64,000 nucleotides of DNA from Blasia pusilla. Lineage: Eukaryota > Marchantiophyta > Marchantiopsida > Blasiales. Both the position numbers and the translations under genes were made by a program. This document shows, piece by piece, positions 44,786 to 56,085 of this stretch; positions within the stretch are counted from its first letter, which is position 1; the number at the start of each line of letters is the position of its first letter. The notes under the pieces were generated by a model. The model did no database searches. It saw only the letters and a program-made list of their open reading frames with translations, and was not told where the DNA came from. The stretch spans positions 28,272,001 through 28,336,000 of the forward strand of contig CM114271.1 of assembly GCA_050084515.1 (NCBI GenBank). The letters run 5' to 3'.

Positions 44786-45265
44786 TCGAGGAGGTTTCAA
44801 AATCGTCATTACTAGAGGAGTACGACTTGCTGATTGGAGGATTTTATCTTTACGACTGAGCTGGGGGGAGATTTCTAGTTGTTGAGGTGCGACATCGATA
44901 TTTGTTCCGGTTAACCATCTTGGTCTTTCGCCTTTCACGTATGGGGGAATTTTGGGCACTAGGCAGTTATTTGGGATATTGGGATTGGTGGGACTGTTGA
45001 GAGTATTGTTGATGTATGTGATTTAGAGGATATAGACTTGTGTGCGATGTCTAGAGTTGAGGGTATATTATGATGATGAGACGATATGAGTTGATTTGCC
45101 GCACCATGCATGACGCTAGTTGTTGCACATACAGTACACGTCTCACTGAGAGAGAGTGTAGATTGAGGGCCCTACGTTTAGACCAAGTGATTAAGGGATT
45201 ATTTGCAAGATTGAGAGAGATGGTGTGAGAGGGGCACGAGGGTCAACACGGCATCCTTTCAAGAT
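44786..45265 (+). other. Leader fragment of the methyltransferase gypsy family, right part
   Basis: It resumes the leader interrupted at 39434: GAGTACGACTTGCTGATTGG, then a stretch matching P1 9340-9765 to GGGCACGAGGGTCAACACGG. It stops where gag should begin, and LINE-related sequence follows within a few hundred bases. Confidence 0.7.
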
Positions 45266-45959
45266 AAAATATATCAGTTCCAATCTTGCTTCAAAAAATA
45301 CCCATGGTTAAGATTCAAAATCCATCCACCAAAAAGAAGGTGGAGACCTTTCACAAAACATGTATCGTAGACATGGGGGATAAAGTCTTATAGATTAGGA
45401 AAATAGGTTGCAACCATGTAACCCAACCTTGTCATTGGTTATATGATGACCAACATGGTATTCTTGAAACTTCCTGCAATGACGAAGCTAAGTTTAAGTG
45501 GGACTCAAACATAGAGCCAATAGATTTAGATAGAAGCTTAAATTGTATAAGTTATACGGACAAGGTCGTAAAGTCATACCTATACAAATTGGGATTTTTA
45601 CCAAGTACCAAATGATTGGGATTCATGTCCACTATAATGGAAGTTTGTAGATGAGTGATTGGAGGAGGATAATCCGATATACACACATGAAACTTTATCT
45701 AAGGGAGATAATCATAATCCTTTTCCTTCCAAATTTAGGAATAAAGGGTAGGATCCTATTCTATCTTTCATATGATATTTGGGAAACAAGATACAAGACG
45801 TAACTACCAAGAGACTAATAAGTATGGGTCAAACTTGAAATATGCCCAATGGAGTAACTTAGGGCGATCAAAAGTTAGAACTTGGCTAAGGTTAGCCATT
45901 TTCATGAGAATCATCAAGCTTCCAACTAGGAGATCCCATTGGCAAACGTAATATAAAGA
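45266..45959 (+). other. Stretch before the LINE, uncertain
   Basis: A plus-strand frame near 45400-45610 reads protein-like (NHVTQPCHWLYDDQHGILE, YTDKVVKSYLYKLGF), but I do not recognise it. It may be the N-terminal part of the LINE ORF1 or unrelated. Nothing else is supported. Confidence 0.3.
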
Positions 45960-46318
45960 TGTTTCAAAATTTCATACATATCTAGTTTTATGAGTAAAAA
46001 TTGATGAGAGAAAATCCTCGAATGCCTTTATATAGTCAACAATATGCTCAAGCTTTCCGTATTGGGAAAATGGGAACATAACCTCGTGCCATTCTAGTTA
46101 AGTTTGTTGATCAAAATCAACATAATACTGCCATGGCTAACAAGGCCGTTCTCAAAGGACGGAGGATGTGGTTGGATCCTGATCTTATAGCTCTACAAGT
46201 CGAAGCTAGGAGAAAGGAGCTTGCAAAGGTCAAAGAGGCTCAAGAAGCAGGTTTTATTGCTTATCTATGCGATGGTCGAGCAATTTTTATCCAGAGAAAA
46301 AGAGAGTTATCAACCTAG
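45960..46318 (+). pseudogene. LINE ORF1 C-terminal region (L1 type)
   Basis: After one stop near 46080 the frame reads AFRIGKMG, PRAILVKFVD and then, from 46133, LKGRRMWLDPDLIALQ with VEARRKELAKVKEAQEAG. This matches the end of L1-type ORF1 proteins (RxGK, RPIIVKF, LKG-x-DDLT, the basic helix), which bind the element RNA. It lies just upstream of the endonuclease of ORF2. Confidence 0.55.
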
Positions 46319-46336
46319 CAATCCAAGAAGCTGAGA

Positions 46337-47417
46337 GTGTTGATGTGGAATATACGAGGCCTTTCAACAACAAAGTATGTGAGTGCTCTACCAATTTGGG
46401 AGATGGCGGACATTATCAATATTGTGGAGACTTGGGAACATGAGAGCAATACTATTGCAGAGATGCAAGGGTTTACTTTAGTGGGATTGACATGGAACCA
46501 AAGAAGGCAACGAGCAGGAAGGGGTTATGGCGGTATTGCTACTTTCATCAGGTCTCAATTTCTACCTCTCATACATCTAGAAGATCAAGATATCGGGGGC
46601 CAATATCATTGGCTACGTCTTGGTTTGGTTGGGGGATCTTATTGTTATTTGGCAGTTCATTATTTTGCACCACTGTCCATGCCTATCTACTCAAAACGCA
46701 CTTACAATGGAAGTCAACCGTTCCATCGACTTATTGGGGATGTTCTCAAATATCAAAACAAAGGTGAAGTCTTTCTAGTTGAGGATTTCAATGCTCGCAC
46801 ACATATTGCTTAATTTACCCAATTTAGTGATTCCTTGACTTCTCCTATTCTCGAAGAACATGAGGATGGTTTGTGGTCTACAATCTCTTTAGATCTTTCT
46901 ACAAATCCTTTGATAGAGCATTTTTTAACTTTCGGAGGCACTTGTAATTTGAAAGTTCTTAACAGAACCTCTCATTTTCCCAACTCTCACTCCAATACGT
47001 GTTTCTCCTCTACCGGCGCTAGCACCATCGATTATCATTTGTCCTCGCCCGCTTATAGCTCTCTTATCTCTAAATTTGATATTCTAGAACCTCTGCCTGA
47101 ATCAGATCACGCACCTCTTTTGTTTACTCTCTCACTGTCAAAGGAAATTCCTCTCTTGACATGTCAATCTATTTTAGCTTCTCCCAAGTTTCGCTGGTAA
47201 AAAATATCTTTATACGCTACATTTATAAGAACTCTTGACTCGCATTATATGGAGCCCACATCCACACACTGCAAGTTTGCAACTAATTGAATTGCTCAAA
47301 AATACTGCATCTAAGTTCTTTTCGCGGCACAGGGATAAAAGTGGTAGGAGAATGCCTTGTAATGGGTGGTTTGACTCTGAATGCAAGCAAGGAAGGGCAA
47401 GATCAGTAGATAAATAG
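46337..47417 (+). pseudogene. LINE ORF2 endonuclease domain
   Basis: An apurinic-type endonuclease frame starts LMWNIRGLS. It continues with ADIINIVETWEH (catalytic Glu position reads ETW), GYGGIATFIRS, YLAVHYFAP and VEDFNART (the GDFN motif with G changed to E), and then TIDYHL and ESDHAPLLFTL, the terminal SDH motif at about 47100. Stops at 46811 and 47198 and small frameshifts break it. A cysteine-containing segment (MPCNGWFDSEC) links it to the RT. Confidence 0.8.
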
Positions 47418-48917
47418 TTGGATATCCAAAGTCGGCTTATTATGACGAGCCTTTACAAATACTTGGTGAAATATAAGAAACGAGCTTTCTTATGGCGGAA
47501 GCAAGAGTCCTTGACAAGGGAGATACATGACGATCCCAAATTTTTTTGGAGATGGTTACTAGTACGATCTTCAAAACCTACTCTTGATCCCAAGTCTTTG
47601 ATATCTTTTGCCGAAAAGCTTTATTTCTTCCCCGATGCTATATCTATGCCACATTGTGAAGGAATACCTGGCTTATTCTCTGAAGCAGAGGTGATGACTC
47701 CACTAAGAAGATTAGTAAATGGTAAATGTGAGGATTTGGATGGTCTTTCTATTGAACTTTTCAAGTGGGGAGGAGATTCTATTCGACCGATCCTCACCAA
47801 AGTATTGGATGATGTTGCTATCTATGGTTTTCCTTCAACCTGGTCGCTACGAGAGATTGTTCCTATTCATAAATCAGGAAGGAAGGACTTGGTGACAAAC
47901 TATCGCACTATCATGGTGGGTAGTGTTTTTGCCAAGCTCTTTGGGAAATTGGTGGAGTCAAAGTTGAGCGCATGGACAGAGTCTTTCCAAAAGATAGCAC
48001 GGCTCCAAGCTCATTTTTTCCCAACATACAACACCATCGACCATATCTTGGCCTTGCCTGTTTTATGGGAGAAATCTAAGGGTAATGGAAAAGCTTTGTT
48101 TTGCGGTTTCATCGATTTTAAGAAAGCTTTTGATATTGTACCTCGTAAGCTCTTATGGGAAAGGCTGCAAGCCATTGGAGTACCACCAAATCTCCTAGCA
48201 ACCGTGGCCACGTTATACCATTCTGTTCGGGCCAAGATCAAAAGTTCACAAACTCAAGAGATCTTGAATACCATCGGAGTCATTCAAGGTTGCCCTCTCT
48301 CCCCTACTCTATTTGGAGTTTTCATAGATGATATCGAAAAGTGGTTGGAGGAATGTGATAGTGAAGGTGTCAAGCTTGGAGACTTTGTCATCAAAGCTCT
48401 ATTGTATGCAGATGATAGCATATTACTAGCACGTGATGGCATTAGTTTACAAAAACACCTCAACACTTTGGCAAGATTTTGTACCCAGAATCAGATGGAG
48501 GTTAATATGGAGAAGTCTAAAGTCATTATGATGGGTACTAGATCCACGTTCTTGTTCTTTTACAAAGGTCTACAATTAGAATAAGTGAAGAGTTACAAAT
48601 ATCTAGACATCGATTTGTCTCATGACTATAGTTGGGCACTTTGCGTGTTAAAGATAGGAGAAGCTGGTAACAAAGCTCTATATTCATTTTTAAACTGGTG
48701 TAGAAGAGCTCATCTTGTGTCTTGGGATCTTAAGAAATTCTTATTTAGGAGCTTAGTGTTGCCGGTGGTCTTATATGAGACCAAAGTTTGGGGCCTTAAT
48801 TGTAAGAAAGGTTCGGAGCGCGTGGAGAGGGTGCAAAAGATATTTCTACAAGAAGAATTGGGTGTAAGAAACCAAACTCTGTATGCTATTGTTCTTGTGG
48901 AAATAGGTTGTCTTCCT
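47418..48917 (+). pseudogene. LINE ORF2 reverse transcriptase
   Basis: One open frame of 388 codons (47418-48584) contains a linker, VNGKCEDLDGLSIELFKWGG, REIVPIHKSGRKDLVTNYRT, CGFIDFKKAFDIVPRKLLW (first catalytic Asp), GVIQGCPLSPTLFGVFIDD, and LLYADDSILLA, the Y/F-A-D-D box at about 48410. After a TAA it continues to 48917 with SYKYLDIDLSHD and RVQKIFLQEELG. The order is that of non-LTR RT. At 48917 it is cut by M2 and resumes in frame at 57962. Confidence 0.88.
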
Positions 48918-49036
48918 TGTCGTGCGAATCCACATCGTCATACAATATACATCGCTGACATACCATACTCACATACATACATAACATAGACGAGAGCATC
49001 CAAAAACACAAGTGTACCACAACTCGCCCCCCTAAC
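48918..49036 (-). repeat. Block B and purine tract of M2, 3' terminus
   Basis: On the minus strand TTAGGGGGGCGAG (49024-49036) is followed by TTGTGGTACACTTGTG, ending GATTCGCACGACA at 48918. It aligns to B of P1 in both ends and in the TTTTGGATGC part. LINE sequence follows directly, with no A2-B2. Confidence 0.85.
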
Positions 49037-49196
49037 TGGCGGTTAGGTCCCTCTAACTCCCAGGTAGCCCTATACATCTACTACATGCTATACACCTTCT
49101 TGGATGCCCGAATCAGAAGGTCGGGTGCTAGGTTGCCCCATCGTTAGTCGCACATCTGTAATCCATATCATGCAAAGATCAAGTCATCTACCTCTC

Positions 49197-49670
49197 CTAA
49201 GTACATCGAGGACAAACCCACCTTCCAGTAAGAACAACATCCATACGTGGAGTCAAACACATCATGTGCCAACCCCTAGAACACCGATCACACACAAACA
49301 TACGGGCTGCGTTACCAGCAGACCCACACAACATGCACCTCAAGCTAGCACGGATCATGGCTAAGCTTGGGTCAACAATACCATCCACATTTGGAAGATG
49401 ACATGGCGCACAATTACGCATATGGTCCTTCCAAACAACTCCATCACGACCCTCCAACATGAGAACTCCAGAAGCTAACACCTCGCGCACTCGTAAAATA
49501 GTGCGGCTTGCCGTCACATCCAACGTTGTCGGTGCAATCTGCTGCAAATAGACATAGTCCCCCAAATGGAACCTACGAATCAATGGTCGATAAGCTCCAC
49601 CCCGAATGGTTGCATACCGCAACGTATCCCTGTGTTGAGCAATGGCAAGATTCTCAAAGGTCGTTGGCAT
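49197..49670 (-). CDS. Integrase C-terminal tail with intact PHD finger, M2
   Basis: An uninterrupted minus-strand frame of 157 codons begins FENLAIAQHRD after Met-Pro-Thr. It continues FHLGDYVYLQQ, VLMLEGRDGVVWK and NCAPCHLPN, and ends in a PHD finger at 49337-49200: CMLC, CDRC, GWHMMC, GRWVCPRC, then the stop. All eight C4HC3 ligands and the tryptophan before the last pair are present. PHD fingers bind histone H3 tails; at this position the finger could steer integration or bring the element protein to chromatin. It is the C-terminal end of the pol polyprotein, separated from the integrase core by a frameshift. Confidence 0.88.
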   Translation of the reverse strand: MPTTFENLAIAQHRDTLRYATIRGGAYRPLIRRFHLGDYVYLQQIAPTTLDVTASRTILRVREVLASGVLMLEGRDGVVWKDHMRNCAPCHLPNVDGIVDPSLAMIRASLRCMLCGSAGNAARMFVCDRCSRGWHMMCLTPRMDVVLTGRWVCPRCT

Positions 49671-49689
49671 AACTCAAAGAAAGAGCCGC

Positions 49690-50560
49690 TAAGAACACAC
49701 TCTCATCCACATCTCTCGGCTCATCAAGGTTCACCACCTCACTAGACTCGAAAAATTTCTTTGGCAAGTCCGGATCTCGTCAGTATAATGTAAAATAAGG
49801 TGAGAAGGAAGCCAAGGATGCTTGGCGACTAAACCTATACCCCATGGCTAACCATGGCAATCGAATATCCAGTCTCCAAGATGCCCTTCAGAGGCCATAC
49901 TTGCGCAATGCCCTCTTTCTTTTGCCCGAACCACACTCTCAGCCAAACCATCCGCCTTTGGATGATCTCGAGACGTGGTCCGATGATCAATCAACGCCTT
50001 GTCATACAAGACGTGAAACTCACCTTGAAACTCTGTACCCTGGTCGGTCAGCACTTCATCTCGTGCACCAAAATGACTAAGCACTCTATCAAGAAACGCA
50101 TACGCCGTTCCCTCACTTGCCTTGTCCGGTAATGCCACCAACTCAATCCACTTGGAGAAGTGCTCCACCATCACCAACACATATCGATGATGTCGTACAG
50201 TCAACGGTAACGGTCCCGCAAAGTCCACACTCCAACGGTAACCCAACCCCATAATAGGCAAGGGGTGTAATTGTGGTGTAGGGGCATTGAATGATGCCCT
50301 CACCCGGTCACAAACCATACAACGTGACACCAACTGGTGCACCTGAGTATGCATGCCACGCCACCAATATTGGCCAAGGAGTAAGCTATACGTACGCTTT
50401 ATCCCAAAATTTCCTAACTCCTCATAGGCATGTCGCACAATACGCTCTCTCTAAGCCAAATGTGGCACTACTCGTACTCTACCATCCTCCCACACGCGGA
50501 GAATATGTGTTCCCTCCAATCGATACCTCTTAGCACGTTGAAGAACACGGTCTCGCTCCA
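49690..50560 (-). pseudogene. DDE integrase of M2
   Basis: From 50438 on the minus strand the frame encodes the zinc module (HAYEELGNFGIKRT with RCMVCDRVR), VDFAGPLPLT, WIELVALPDKASEG, LTDQGTEF and HPKADGLAESVV, so all three acidic catalytic residues are present. It ends at a TAG near 49850. A linker lies upstream in another frame. The sequence is close to P1 but differs at many positions. Confidence 0.85.
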
Positions 50561-51270
50561 TGGGTACATAGAACATGGGTTCCTACTCAACCCATCAGCA
50601 TCAAGGTTGGCAACTCCAGGTCTATGTACCACCTGGAAGTCATACTCCTGTAAGATAAGAGCCCACCGTGCAAGCTTCCCTGTAAGCTTGTCAGACTCCA
50701 TCAACCACTTGAGCGGCCGGTGATCAGAACAAGGGTAAATCGTGGTGCCAAACAAGTAACATCTAAAGTGTCCCCTGGCCCACACTTTGCTAAGCACTCT
50801 CCCTCATATGAACTATAGCGCGACTCCGCTGCATTATTCGAACGACTTGCATAGGCCACCACAAACTCCATGTGCTCATCATCATGTTGTGTCAACACCG
50901 CTCCAAGTCCTAACCTACTCCAATCAGTGTGTAACTGAAATGGGCGCCCTCTGATAGGTCTCCTCAAGATAGGCACCGCCACCAACTGGGCCTTAAGCTC
51001 CACAAAAGCTCTCTCCTGATCATCTCCCCAATGCCACTCTTGATCTGATTTCAGGAGTTGGTTCAAAGGCTTTGCCATAGCACTAAATCCCTTCACATAC
51101 CTCCGATAGTTGTTTGCCAATCCCATGAATGCTCGAACTCTACTCACATCTACAAGACGCGGAATAAGTGCAATAGCCTCCACCTTTGCTTGCTGAACTC
51201 CTAAACCACCTGGATAGATCACATGACCCAAGTACTTAACATCCTCATGGAAGAACTTACACTTTCCTGG
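50561..51270 (-). pseudogene. RT connection and RNase H of M2
   Basis: The frame coming from RT continues through VRAFMGLANNYRRYVKG, LHTDWSRLGLGAVL and YSSYEGECLA. It then loses frame, and picks up as RGHFRCYLFG, KWLMESDKLTGKLARW and VVHRPGVANLDADGLSR in another frame (50797-50560). The RNase H catalytic Asp in HTDWS is present. The frameshift near 50800 would stop translation. Confidence 0.82.
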
Positions 51271-52043
51271 ATGCAAACGTAATCCATGAGCTTTCAATCG
51301 CTCAAACACCATCTGCAAATATATCTGATGCTCCTCCACCGTGTTACTGAACACCAAGATATCAATGTAACACCGAACAAAATCCAACCCTGCTAGGATC
51401 CTGTCCATCACTCTCAGAAACTCGACAGGTGCATTCTTCAACCAAAGGGTAAGAATTTCCACTGGTACAAACAATCCTTGCCATGAGAGTTGACACCCCA
51501 AAATGCTGTCTTGGCCTCGTCACTCTCCCAAATCGGCAATTGATGGTATCCTGCCCGAAGATCCAAAGTACTGAAAATCTTTGCCTGTCCCACCACATCA
51601 AAGATCTCCTCAAGTGTAGGCATGGCATACCTATCGTCCTTGGTTTGCCGATTGATAAGACGGTAATCTCCACACATACGCCTATCCGTGTAGTTGCCAT
51701 GCATATCCTTTTTAGCAGGCATGACAGTGGCTGATGCATACTCTCCATGCGACAACTCCACTAATCCAGCCTCCAAAAGGTCCAACGTCCTACTCTGAAT
51801 CAGGTCCCTCTCCATATCACTATATCAGTAGGGACGACGGAAGATTGGCGTATCACTAGCCAAATCAATCCGTATACCGGGTCCAACCAGAGAACCCAAC
51901 TCCTTCATGCTAAAGGCAAAACAACTCCTATAAGCACGTAGGAACTCTGTCAAGCGTCGTTTCTCACCTTCCGTAAGCTTGGGCCCAAGTAATGGCTCCC
52001 AAGTCTCCTCCACTGGCACACTAGCGGGAGAGGACGATGCCAT
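51271..52043 (-). pseudogene. Reverse transcriptase of M2, catalytic box altered
   Basis: On the minus strand: EETWEPLLGPKLTEGEK (52008), IRIDLASDTPIFRRPY followed by a TGA (about 51831), then ELSHGEYASATVMPAKKD, CGDYRLIN, STLDLRAGYHQLP, FLPFG and, after a frame change, LKNAPVEF. The catalytic box reads CYID-ILVFS where P1 and G2 have CYIDDIVV, so one of the paired aspartates is missing through an in-frame loss of three bases (about 51360). Confidence 0.82.
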
Positions 52044-52049
52044 TGGCTG

Positions 52050-53262
52050 CTATGCAACCCCCTCACAAGATGGTACACCCTTAGCTACACCATCATCTGA
52101 GCAAATAACTCCTCCACGAGCATGAGCAACCAACTCCACATGCCCAGCCATTACATCCCATTTACTCCAAGGATGCAAAATACTACTCTCCTCGCCCCCA
52201 GCCGATGCCTCTACCGTCCCGGTAACCATCGAGCTCATTACAAGGGGTGGAAGACCCACAGACATAGTCCGAAGTCGACGCTGCTCGGCCATACCAAGAC
52301 TCAAAATCCAAGTCAAAAATTCAGGTCCATGGCCTGACCCAACACATGACGTCGTGAAGCCTCGTAAATAGAAGCAACTTTGTCACACCAAAGAGCAAAT
52401 CCCATCGCACGCTCTCTCTCATCAGCGTTAGGCTCCACCAAGTGTCGCACATGAGAATCCCATACAAGCCCCAGACCACCTTCTCTGTAAGCATGTGACG
52501 AGGGAAAACTCACAAATGTGGGTAGTGCCATCCTAGGCTGGCCCACACAGTTCACCACTGCCATGGGTGACCGATCAATAACCCTCACCACCTGAGAAAG
52601 TCGCCCAATATCCAAGATACTATCCACGGTAGGGCAAGGATCCCGCTGCACTGCATCATATGCTCGACGTAGAGCCTCCCTGGGCAACAAGTTTGTCCAC
52701 CACAAGCATGGAAGATGTGCACGCGAGCCAACTCGCGCTGCATCCAACAACACCGTTGGTCCAATCCAAGACCGCACCTCATGAACACTCGCCATCATCC
52801 GGGTCCGAGTGTCATCCAACAATGGAACATTCTCCAGAATGTAAGCTAGAGCACGTGCCTGATGAACCTGAAGATGTCGTAACACCCGTAACATCTCCCA
52901 AAACAATCGAGACCTAGGGTCATGTAATCCCTCATCACGACCAGCACGTGTATGACCCTGACATGGCCATCCAGCAATCACCAAATCCACAGGACCAACC
53001 CTCTCAAGATCCTGCGCCCCCAACAATGCAATGTGTGATGGTAAAGCACGCTGGTATCCACGAATAGCTGATGGCGGCAACAACTCAAGATATCTCTGCA
53101 TCAATTGACCAATATGTTGGGATGAGACTCTCTGGGCCGTCTCATCTCGCTCCACATACACGTATCTCCTTGCAGACAGAATACCGGCCGCAACATGCTG
53201 CTAGCCTAAACCAGTGCTAATCCCACTAAAGAGATCTAACACACAAATGCCCTCCGCGGATA
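52050..53262 (-). pseudogene. C5-cytosine DNA methyltransferase of M2
   Basis: Motif I is GICVLDLFSGISTGLG (about 53255-53208), followed by a TAG. The long frame 53161-52313 then holds YVERDE, LERVGPVDLVIAGWPCQG (catalytic Cys, about 52960), SRLFWEMLRVLRHLQ, AYILENVPLLDD, SRAHLPCLWWTNL, PTFVSFPSSHAY, RERAMGF and RRHVLGQAMDLN. A frameshift near 52310 leads to the hydrophobic end and a spacer of unknown fold before RT. The domain is nearly complete even though the copy is diverged, which suggests the domain was kept during the family's history. Confidence 0.88.
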
Positions 53263-54605
53263 TGCCATACAATGGGTGTAGTATCCAAAGGGATAACCTA
53301 ATCTGGACTGAAGTAGGAGTCCGCCGTGGGGCCTCCTCTTCCTCGTGAGGTATAACAACCTCACACCAAGCCTCTGCACTAGGCGTCGCCTCGCCGTAGT
53401 GCACCGCTGAACTCCAAAGTGGCACATCCAACGATGATGATGCCACTTCTGCAAGAATAGGGACCTCCTCTACCTCCTCATGCCCAGGAGAATCCATAGC
53501 AGAAACATTACCCTCCAAAAAGTCTCCTGGCCAAGTGACTACTCCACTAAAACCAGCCACAGATGCTAACACTTTGTTGGGGAAGACCCTCTGGTCGAGC
53601 CCCGAGGAAATAAATCTCATAGGAACTTGGCTCATACGTCCATCCCGGACTACCAACCAGGTCTATAAGACGCTATCTCGACCCAAGTAATCCATTGAAA
53701 ACCCATCGGGTACAATCGCTCCTCCAACTAGTACATCATACGACTCGGCTTATGTGACTACAGAGATACTCCTAATCGGGAGCTATCGTCGCATGATCTG
53801 GTGTCAATCATCACAGAAAACTTCTCCTGTGTCATGAATTGAGATCTATCATTGGCTCCTCCAAGTGATGTTTGAATCAGGAATGGGCAAGGCTCAAGCT
53901 CTGACCTCCGAATACCCAAACCAATACATGCCGCCTTTCCCAACATCAAGGTTGGGCACCGAGTCTAACAAGACTCTATCGGTCTATACACTGTCTGTAG
54001 GACTCACCAATCGGAATATCCCACTCCGGTTGTCCAACATACATACACCAGGTGTAAGTCTCTCACGATCAATGGTGGCCGGGCCGGTAATGCATCCATC
54101 TTCGCCGCCGCTCGCTAAGTAGCATGGTAGTCAATGCTACACCTGACATAGAGGGTCGCTCCACTGCAACACCCTCATCCACCTCAACACGTGTAGCAAT
54201 AACACCCCCACGTTCATACAACGTGGCTGCAAGGTGAAATACAGGAGCTAAGTCAACTCCTAAAGCCATCAGCTCCGTGGCGAAAACAATGGGGATCCTA
54301 ACACTTTGAAGTTGCCATCCGCACATCTTGATCGATGTTGCATCCGTATGCGCTACACGCGATGTAGATGCCTCAGTCTCCACTGTCGGCTCAATAGGCT
54401 GTGTAGGACCCATGGATGGAGTCCTAAGCATCTCAGACAACAAGAATGACTGGGGAAGCCTAGCCTGCCTCCCAGCCTCACCCCTCTGTGGGTCTAACTC
54501 CACAGTAGCACCACGTGGCTCGACGCTCGAGTGGATCCTCTCAGAATCGCGGTGATGCCTCAACCTGTGTTGCACTCGCCATATAAGAGAGATCATCCCC
54601 TCCAT
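53263..54605 (-). pseudogene. Protease region and linkers of M2
   Basis: Upstream frame 54605-54069 encodes a linker with RLPQSFLLSEMLRTPSMG (shared with P1 and M1) and ERGGVIATRVEV. After frame changes a retropepsin-like active site is found near 53965 (VLLDS followed by a one-base loss; the ancestral codons fit D-S-G-A), then LGKAACIGLGIRR. Further on, PMRFISSGLDQRV and WPGDFLEGNV match P1 downstream of the protease. There are many stops in the protease core. Confidence 0.6.
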
Positions 54606-54708
54606 AAGAGGTGGAAGCCCCTGCTCCCGAACCTAATCTATGCTAGATACCACCATAGTAGCCAACTGCTCCAATCTGCTCAATCTCGGCGACCATAGTC
54701 GCCCTCTG

Positions 54709-56085
54709 TCAGAGTGGTAGGGGTAGCCACCGTAGGCTCTCCAACCACTCGGGTCCACCTCTACCACCTCTATCACCTCGGCCTCTCGGAGCTACTCCAC
54801 CACGGCCGCGGCCTGATCTCAACTTTGGATGAAGATCAAAGCAATGCTCTCGAGGATGACCTGGTCTCCCGCAAAGATCACACTGAGTTGGGACCGACTG
54901 AGGCCCATCCTCCAAAGTCCGTCTCCCATCCTTTTGGGGATAAAACTTCCTAACATGATCACCTCCACATATCGAACATGATTGTCCTTGCTGCGGGGCA
55001 GCAAATGAAGGCAATGGTCTCTACGCAAATGTCCCTCTAGGACCTGACTGAGGTCGTGTGTACTCCCCACGACTCCCACTACTACTACCACCACCACTAC
55101 TATAAGACCGTGAGGTGGATTGCTGAACACGAGAGGTAGTAGTTGTATCCCTACTGAATGCGGATGTCACCACTCTCTCCTTCACCATGTTAAGCTCAAT
55201 CTTCTCAGATAGAGCAAACACATGGGTCAATGTGGGTGAATCACCACTCATAAGAGTAGCATCACGTACCCTACGGCGTAAATCGTTGTCCAAGATCCCA
55301 TACCAAAACTGGACTGCCTGATCCTCAATCACACCCTGGGTAACTGAAATCATGCGTCGCATACGAATGTATGCCTCACGAAAACTCTCACCAGTCTTTC
55401 GCTCAAATTCTTGAAGATTCTTCAACTTCTCCGTCTTCACTCCGTGATAATTCTTCTTCAACCTCTTGAAGAACTCTGCAACCGGGCTGAACGATGGTGG
55501 GGCACTAGTACCTCCACTAGTACCCCCACTAGTACCCCCACTCCGGCTCGTACTCGTACCACTCAACGTCGGGCTGGCTGGCATAGTAGGAGCACTACTA
55601 CCAATACCACCATGGGTAATAGACACATAGCCTGAAGACCAATATTGTCTCCATGCCTCAATCTCAACAACATGGTCCTTCCTAAACTCATGGTAATCAT
55701 CCATGGGTGGTCCTTCCAAGTGCTCAAACAACCCCTTCCAAGCCAAGAAGGGTGTAAACAACGTGGCGTTCCGCAACACCTGCATATCACACCACGTATC
55801 AAACTCCTGCATGAAGTCCTCCAACTCAATGGTGCCCACTGCACCCGAGTATCGTCGTGGGCCCTTCATGGCCCCATATCCACTGTCCATGTCCCAAATC
55901 AATGGAGCTGCAACACTCGATAACAACGTAGAAGACTCGGTGTTTGGAACACCCTCGTCCTCCTCTTCATCAACCGTCGGAAGTGGAAAAGGTAGCCGAC
56001 ACCTAAATCCACTCCGTGTGAAATCACCACTGTCCGCACCACGGTCCCCAACTAGACCACCCGACAGCTCCGTGATGACCAACAC
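54709..56085 (-). CDS. Gag of M2 with zinc knuckle
   Basis: This is the best Gag in the window. The frame starts at ATG 56085, is interrupted by one TAG at 55021-55023 (CAG in origin by context), and ends at 54709, about 458 codons. Order: an acidic N-terminus with VDEEEDEG, RYSGAVGTIELEDF, LEGPPMDDYHEF, a serine/glycine-rich linker with GGTS repeats (55530-55490), FSPVAEFFKRLKKNYHGV, ESFREAYIRMRRMISVTQG and a basic serine-rich tail. A degenerate CSICGGDHVRKFY knuckle and an intact CDLCGRPGHPREHC knuckle follow, then an RGRGG-rich end. It would form the particle and bind RNA. The start was chosen because P1 and M1 similarity extends upstream of later methionines. Confidence 0.85.
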
